Assembly (NCBI RefSeq): GCF_902459465.1
Contig: NC_047082.1
Coordinates: 10,786,545-10,850,544, forward strand
Direction: 5' to 3'
DNA: 64,000 nucleotides
DNA from: Asterias rubens
Taxonomy: Eukaryota; Echinodermata; Asteroidea; Forcipulatida; Asteriidae
Each line of letters opens with the position of its first letter. Position 1 is the first letter of the stretch. Shown here piece by piece: positions 60,701-64,000 of this stretch. The notes under the pieces were generated by a model that saw nothing but the letters and a program-made list of their open reading frames with translations, had not been told where the DNA came from and did no database searches. The position numbers were made by a program, and so were the translations under genes.

Positions 60701-61436
60701 GACTGGTCTTTGACAATTACCAATATTGTCCAGTGCCTTTAAATAATACCTTGCTTTATCCACTTTGTCTTCTCCATATAATTGAGGCCCATTGGACATA
60801 AGACTTTTAATTTATAGATAGTTTGGTTTTGCCCTTACACCGATGTGTGTAGGCACCGTACCCGGTACTTTCCCGAATTATGTGGACAAAAACCCAGGCT
60901 ACTCACGTGGGGTTTTGAACCCACCACCTTTGCAATTCTAGAGCAGTGTATTCCAACTGAACCACTGAGATTGACCGGTAGCCATTAGGCAGTGCGAGTT
61001 CTATCCCCATTGCAAATTTAACAAAGTAGAGATACATAGTGTCCACTACCTTTAAATGATAAACATGCTTATGATTTTGACAACTGCTCAAACACAAAAA
61101 GATGTTTACGGTTCCACATGTGAAAAAGTGGGTACACAACTTATTTTTAGATACATGCTGAAATTCTGAACACTGTTATTACAGTGTACAATTCAATGGA
61201 TTTATTTTCATTTCATTTATTGCTTTTATACCCGTGTCAAGGTTTCCAAGGACGGCTACGTCAGCGAGTCGGTGAACATCAGTGTTCTAGCAAGCGTGAA
61301 TCCAGACGATGTCGTCATCGTAGACTTGTCCCTAGTCGCCTCACCTACCTCATCTGCAGTTTGTTTACATCATCAATCAATAGTCACCGTGGCAACCCTG
61401 TTTTTGTCAAGTTATTTTCTCAACTTATTGATATGA
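51719..61436 (+). CDS. CPM: M14B metallocarboxypeptidase, carboxypeptidase M-like (8 exons)
   Basis: These zinc enzymes remove C-terminal Lys/Arg from peptides at the cell surface. Exons: 51719-51896, 54722-54822, 55545-55723, 56301-56485, 58175-58366, 59174-59326, 60002-60156 and 61242-61436, all GT-AG and in frame, giving 445 residues (CPM is about the same). A signal peptide covers residues 1-20. Zinc ligands are H90 and E93 (MHGNE) and H199 (NFHGG); substrate-binding blocks are [14 protein letters not shown] (R126) and [16 protein letters not shown] is followed by the catalytic E297 in [10 protein letters not shown] transthyretin-like domain follows ([18 protein letters not shown], about 330-410). 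The C terminus is a hydrophobic stretch after an S/T/P-rich spacer with nothing after it, like a GPI signal, which favours CPM over the secreted CPN/CPE types. All catalytic residues look intact. Confidence 0.95.
52125..52520. other. CPM-like intron 1, left part, with a possible TTAA element start
   Basis: CCTTAAAGGTAGTGCATACG + TTTGGTAATCACTC resembles the start of the TTAA-flanked families, but I could not find a matching right end. ATACAGATGTGGTTTGTGGG and CACAGATATGCCTTGTGGGG are an imperfect direct repeat. Confidence 0.4.
52576..52960. mobile_element. MITE of the GGAACACGTTGCC family, full copy
   Basis: TTAAAGGAACACGTTGCCTT at left and AAGGCAACGTGTTCCTTAA at right. The two halves are complementary along most of their length (GAAACCGTTTGTTAT / ATAACAAACGGTTAC; CTAACACGGTCGGC / GCCGACCGTGTTAG). 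It is a whole-length hairpin of about 190-bp arms with TTAA at both borders. Confidence 0.9.
53388..53853. mobile_element. MITE of the GCCATTGGACAC family with a partial internal duplication
   Basis: TTAAAGCCAGAGGACACC at left and GTGTATAATGGCTTTAA at right. The segment CACTTCGTGTATC...ATATAAAATAACAAACCTG occurs twice (53433-53472 and 53527-53566). The TTCTCGATGTCGAGAATTG hairpin is the centre. Confidence 0.85.
53931..54078. mobile_element. Foldback MITE (GGAGACTTTCCAACGC ends), copy 2
   Basis: Over about 145 bp it differs from the copy at 16733-16886 at only a few positions that I can see. A reversed partial relative is at 54625-54690 (AATTTACCTGTTAAGTTTGC). Confidence 0.88.
54440..54605. 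mobile_element. Foldback element (CCTTTCGAAA...TTTCGAAAAGG ends), copy 1
   Basis: GGCCCTTTCGAAATGACGGC at left pairs with CCATGGTTTCGAAAAGGGCC at right, and GTGGATTCGGATCCGGC with GCCGAATCCAAAGCCG. It ends about 115 bp before the acceptor of CPM-like exon 2. Confidence 0.75.
54938..55089. mobile_element. MITE (TGGGTGCGTTCGTTTAGC ends), copy 2, near-perfect palindrome
   Basis: Both arms of about 65 bp are almost identical in reverse complement: TGGGTGCGTTCGTTTAGCTT and AAGCTAAACGAACGCACCCA at the tips, GACGAACGTG / CACGTTCGTC toward the centre. It lies in CPM-like intron 2. Confidence 0.92.
55180..55505 (+). mobile_element. Family A MITE, degenerate copy
   Basis: GTGAAAATTTGGACTAAATTATTGGTCATCG, GTTGTGTGCTTTCAGATGCC and TTCAGAGGGAGCCGTTTCTC are family A. 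Both terminal repeats are decayed. It ends 39 bp before the acceptor of exon 3. Confidence 0.7.
55797..56008. repeat. Interstitial (TTAGGG)n telomere-type array inside inverted arms
   Basis: At 55818-55978 the sequence is built from GGGTTA units: broken in the first half, then an uninterrupted run of about ten at 55921-55977. It is bracketed by TATAGAAAACAGGGCCAC (55797) and GTGGCCCTGTATTCTATA (55991), an inverted pair, so the array looks like the interior of a foldback element in CPM-like intron 3. Confidence 0.9.
56493..56645. mobile_element. Foldback element (GTCCGAATTGTTGGCTAC arms)
   Basis: GGCCGAGTCCGAATTGTTGG...CTACGGCTACGACT pairs with AGTCGTAGCCGTAAATGTAGCCGCCAATTCGGACTTG. It starts only about 8 bp after the donor of CPM-like exon 4. 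A G run is at 56846-56862. Confidence 0.8.
56860..57560. other. CPM-like intron 4, unremarkable stretch
   Basis: No exon, RNA gene or repeat family is recognised here. The sequence is AT-rich with short open frames that lack family features. Confidence 0.5.
57575..57740. mobile_element. Foldback element (TAGATCTTTTCGCAAATAC arms)
   Basis: CGCATAGATCTTTTCGCAAATAC pairs with GTATTTGCGATAAGGTCTATGC. AGGTGCATTGTGGTCTAG pairs with ATACCACAATGCACCTC. Confidence 0.8.
57985..58133. mobile_element. Foldback element, relative of 54440-54605, next to CPM-like exon 5
   Basis: CTTTTCGAAACCACGGCTTTGG...TTGGATTCAGC pairs with CCGAGTCCAAAGCCGAAGCC. Its interior TTGGCCCGC..TTGTTTTGGCAA resembles copy 1 (TTGGCCCCGCCAGTTGTTTTGACAA). 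Its right edge is about 40 bp from the acceptor of exon 5, so it may overlap the branch-point region. Confidence 0.7.
58435..58640 (+). mobile_element. tRNA-derived SINE, family 3
   Basis: CAATCTCGATGGTCCAGTTGG (box A) and TTGGTTGCGAATCCCACC (box B) begin it. Its body includes CCCCTACCTTCCACCTGTGT and CAGTCCCCATCCTGGATGACTGCG. Confidence 0.65.
58748..59117 (-). mobile_element. Family A MITE (CPM-like intron 5)
   Basis: ATTAAAGGCAGTGGACAC at left. The right side is intact up to GACAATTACCAATAGTG, then lost. The central palindrome GATTTCGAGACCTCAGG / TTGAGGTCTCGAAATC is clean. Confidence 0.88.
59365..59550. mobile_element. Family B MITE (CPM-like intron 6)
   Basis: AGGGCCCAATCTTATGGAGC and GCTCTATGAAATTGGGTCC are inverted ends. 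The interior has AGCTTAGCACAACAAAATC and TGCTTAGCAAAATTTG. An A-rich stretch (AACAAACAAAG repeats) lies at 59790-59915. Confidence 0.8.
60157..60742 (-). mobile_element. Family A MITE carrying a nested MITE
   Basis: The element starts right at the exon 7 donor region (60172 onward ATTATTAGCATAAAACCTCAC) and ends ATTGTCCAGTGCCTTTAA. It is interrupted at 60405-60613. Its left terminal repeat is missing. Confidence 0.8.
60405..60613. mobile_element. MITE (TAGGGACTTTTCGTTTTC ends) nested in family A
   Basis: TAGGGACTTTTCGTTTTC + ACGACGGAGGGTTCTGCGACGG pairs with CCGTCGCAGAACCATCCGTCG + GAAAACGAAAAGTCCCTA. TA lies at both borders, consistent with a TA target duplication as in Tc1/mariner-type elements. 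Confidence 0.9.
60845..60990 (-). mobile_element. tRNA-derived SINE, family 3 (reverse)
   Basis: The reverse complement reads CAATCTCAGTGGTTCAGTTGG, TGCTCTAGAATTGC and GGTGGGTTCAAAACCCC, then body sequence. It lies in CPM-like intron 7. Confidence 0.6.
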
Positions 61437-61521
61437 TGTCAGCAAAGTTGGTTTGCATCAAAAGACTGACTTTAATAGAGTGATTTTGTTTTAAGCATTA
61501 CATTTTTGAATCACGATGTGT

Positions 61522-61527
61522 AATAAA
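61522..61527 (+). terminator. Candidate polyadenylation signal for the CPM-like gene
   Basis: AATAAA lies 86 bp after the stop codon with AT-rich sequence around it. It is the nearest canonical signal, so a short 3' UTR is plausible. Confidence 0.6.
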
Positions 61528-61908
61528 ATTTAGCAGTTGAGTTCGAATTTTGTCTAAATAGTTTTGAATTTGTATATTAAATTAAAACTTAAAGTCATAC
61601 TCTTCCGTACTAAAAATATATTCAAACTGTTATTCATTAGATTATTATTTTTGAATATCTTTTAAAAACTAAAAAAATTACATGCGAAATGTTGTTGCCA
61701 ACGGGTTCACATAAACGCACAGCGTTACTGTCTTTTGCAGTGTTTTAGCGGAGAATATTGACCGAAAGTTCAGAATTCGGTGAGAGCCGAGACATGAAAT
61801 AGGGCCCTGACTGCTTCGGCTAGACACTACGATGGCGTCACCAGACTGTGCATAATGTGACACATTAATACAGATTCGTCTCATGCTGTTTGTGACTGTG
61901 AAAATCAT

Positions 61909-62088
61909 TAGACCTTTGTATCATGGTGCAGCCATCTTTAATCTCTCTCATTGATATCAATGTCACCAAACCGAGGCTGGAAGAACAAAATAGTCTGGTT
62001 CCTGTTTGCAAAATGATTATTAGCATTTATTGTTGTTTTTTGATATGAGGAACATGAACAAGATGGAGGCAGCATGATCGAGGTTTAA
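61909..62088. mobile_element. Foldback element (GACCTTTGTATCATGGTGCAGCCATC), copy 2
   Basis: The left arm GACCTTTGTATCATGGTGCAGCCATCTT pairs with AAGATGGAGGCAGCATGATCGAGGTTT. ACCAAACCGAGGCTGGAAGAA and TAGTCTGGTTCCTG match the copy at 21956-22132. Confidence 0.75.
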
Positions 62089-62096
62089 AGCACTGC

Positions 62097-62339
62097 TTGG
62101 CAGCCAATTCTTACATTTCCAAACCAATCCCCTGCTTGCACAGCATGAGTACCACCAAGCTGCCAAGATTCGACTCGGCTTCCCGTGCCAAAACAATCAT
62201 TCAAGTAGGTGTGATGACGTCACCAGGAAGGGATTCATTACGATCGTTATACTCTCCCACATTTAATGTAAAAAAACCATCGAGCTTGAAGGAAATAACA
62301 GCGCTAAAGATACTCCATAAAATTAAAAGCAGAGGATAA
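62097..62339 (+). other. Unassigned 80-codon open frame
   Basis: An ATG-led frame (MAANSYISK..., Ser/Lys-rich, ending LHKIKSRG) with no recognised domain, signal or repeat. It follows directly after a foldback element and has no splice context that I can defend. It may be chance. From 62400 to 62870 no feature is recognised. Confidence 0.15.
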
Positions 62340-62873
62340 CAAAATGATCAGGTTTGGTTTAAAGACACTGGACACTATTTGTCAAAGACCTGTCTTCTCA
62401 CTTTTTCCGGGTTAGACAGACCCTGACCAAATGCAAACACTGCCCTACATTTAAAATATTGTTCACGAAACGAAGCTTTACAAATGCAAACTGTGGACAA
62501 AAATCCCAATAACCTTGAACAAAATTAAGTGGAATTATGTTCGCTCCCAGATGTATGAAGAAATTGGTGAACGAGGCTAAAGGTTAAACCTACTACCTCA
62601 CACCTCTAACTTCTACTTCGCTACTTGGCATAGTCATTCAGTCGTGATGTAAACGCCAAGGACCGCTGCTGCCAAGTGTTGCAGGTGCATTTTGTTGTAC
62701 AAGGTGCAAGTAAAAAGTTGGGAAGTGGCTTGTTTGCTCCAACCGTCCCCTTAAAGACCCTGATGGATGGGAGCTCAAGGATTTGGCTGGCTACCACTAC
62801 AAACTTTACCTATGAAGAGTTACTCAACTTAAAAACAGATAACTAAGCCTTAGAACTTCTCATTCTTATTAAA

Positions 62874-63247
62874 AGGCAGTGGACACTATTGGTAATTGTC
62901 AAAGACCAGTCTTCTCACTTGGTGTATCTCATCATATTCATCAAACCTGTGAAAATTTGAGCTCAATCGGTCGTCGAAATTGCGAGACAATAATGAAAGA
63001 AAAAACACCCTTGTCACACGAAGTTGTGTGCTTTCAGATGCTTGATTTCGAGACCTCAAATTCTAAACTTGAGGTCTCGAAATCAAACTCATGGAAAATT
63101 ACTTCTTTCTCGAAAACTGCTTCACTTCAGATTGAGCCGTTTCTCACAATGTTTTATACTACCAACGTCTCTCTATTACTCGATACCAAGTAAGGTTTTA
63201 TGCAAATCATTATTTTGAGTAATTACCAATAGTGTCCACTGCATTTA
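62874..63247 (+). mobile_element. Family A MITE, complete copy
   Basis: TTAAAAGGCAGTGGACAC and GTGTCCACTGCATTTAA are the ends, with TTAA at each side and a clean centre. It is among the best-preserved copies. From 63248 to the window end I see no gene; a 95-codon minus-strand frame at 63856-63569 has no family features. Confidence 0.9.
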
Positions 63248-64000
63248 ATGTCTACTCTGATATTTTCCTATACGTCTTCAAAACTCAAACCAAAACAAAA
63301 CGCTTGAGTGCGCTCTTCAATTTCCACGCAATATTATTGTTATGCTAAAATGGACTGAACACTAGATTCATGATCGACAAGGTCTTATTACGAAACACTT
63401 CAAAATCAGCGATAACTTATAGAAACAGTTCCATTAAAGACACCTTTTTGGACCCTCTAACTCCGCCCACTCCCTTTCCGTAACATATCAATGTCTCCTT
63501 GAACTACACGTTCGTAAACTACACTCAAATGTTCCCTTTGTGAAGTTCACAAACTTAATCGATACGACTCAGTTAAGCATAGAATCTTCACCTGTTTTTA
63601 TGTCACCTATAACCCATGTAGGGGTAGCCTTTTTTAGTTCAAACGGTCCGGATGAGTCAGTCGCTATTTTGAATATGAAAGGTGGCGGTAAATGCTGTGT
63701 AACACACCGTTCAATGGGAACCCATCCAAGCATGTTTACACTTTCTGTTTGCTTTTTGAGATAGGGCAGACTATTGTTCAATTTGGGATACCGTACGGTC
63801 TGTTTGTCATGACTGTCCCGTACAGCATGTTGCATGACACAGGTGAAAAACAACAACTAAAAGTACTATTGGAATGAAATGTTACAAGATAGGTGTTCGT
63901 TTACTGGTAGAGAGGAATATAGTTTTTAAGAGAGTGATTTCATCAAAGATGGAGATTAGGTGCTTGTTAGCCTTTGTGGTGTGTATAGTCGAAGTCATGT

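Noticed and set aside
63569..63856. 95-codon minus-strand frame near the right edge
   Set aside because: No domain, signal or splice context recognised; a plus-strand frame covers the same bases. It could be an exon of a gene beyond the window, but I cannot support it.

Overview
This is an animal nuclear genome window. It is intron-rich and AT-rich, with GT-AG splice sites, tRNA-derived SINEs, APE-type LINE pieces and many short inverted-repeat elements. Four protein-coding genes can be read exon by exon. Their family features and the repeat style suggest an invertebrate deuterostome, most likely an echinoderm; this is inference, because no rRNA or mitochondrial marker is present.

Layout. 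(1) Positions 1110-2264, minus strand: the first two coding exons of an XK-related (XKR) membrane protein, whose remainder lies beyond the left edge. (2) 7367-13628, plus strand: a complete seven-exon L-threonine 3-dehydrogenase (TDH), 372 residues, with a 17-copy array of an 83-bp unit in intron 3. (3) 20241-45792, plus strand: a complete 22-exon secreted/GPI-type VWA-Cache protein of the calcium-channel alpha2delta (CACNA2D/CACHD1) family, 1190 residues. (4) 51719-61436, plus strand: a complete eight-exon M14B metallocarboxypeptidase, 445 residues, most like carboxypeptidase M. All exon joins in the three complete genes keep frame.

Intergenic and intronic DNA is dominated by mobile elements. 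One abundant non-autonomous family (family A) has ends reading TTAA-AGGCAGTGGACAC and about 20 copies. Several related TTAA-flanked families, a GGGCCCAATTTCATAG-ended family (family B), at least ten kinds of short foldback element, three tRNA-derived SINE families and several LINE fragments are also present. Two LINE bodies stand out: an L1/Tx1-like reverse transcriptase piece at 35770-37500 and an internally deleted CR1/L2-like element at 38888-40312 that keeps a 2A-like GDVDPNPGP motif at its N terminus. Nested insertions give a relative time order, for example LINE into family B into family A at 38368-40691.

The four genes do not form a pathway. TDH is mitochondrial threonine catabolism; the other three act at the membrane or cell surface (lipid scramblase-like protein, channel-subunit-like protein, surface peptidase). 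Nothing in the sequence suggests joint regulation.
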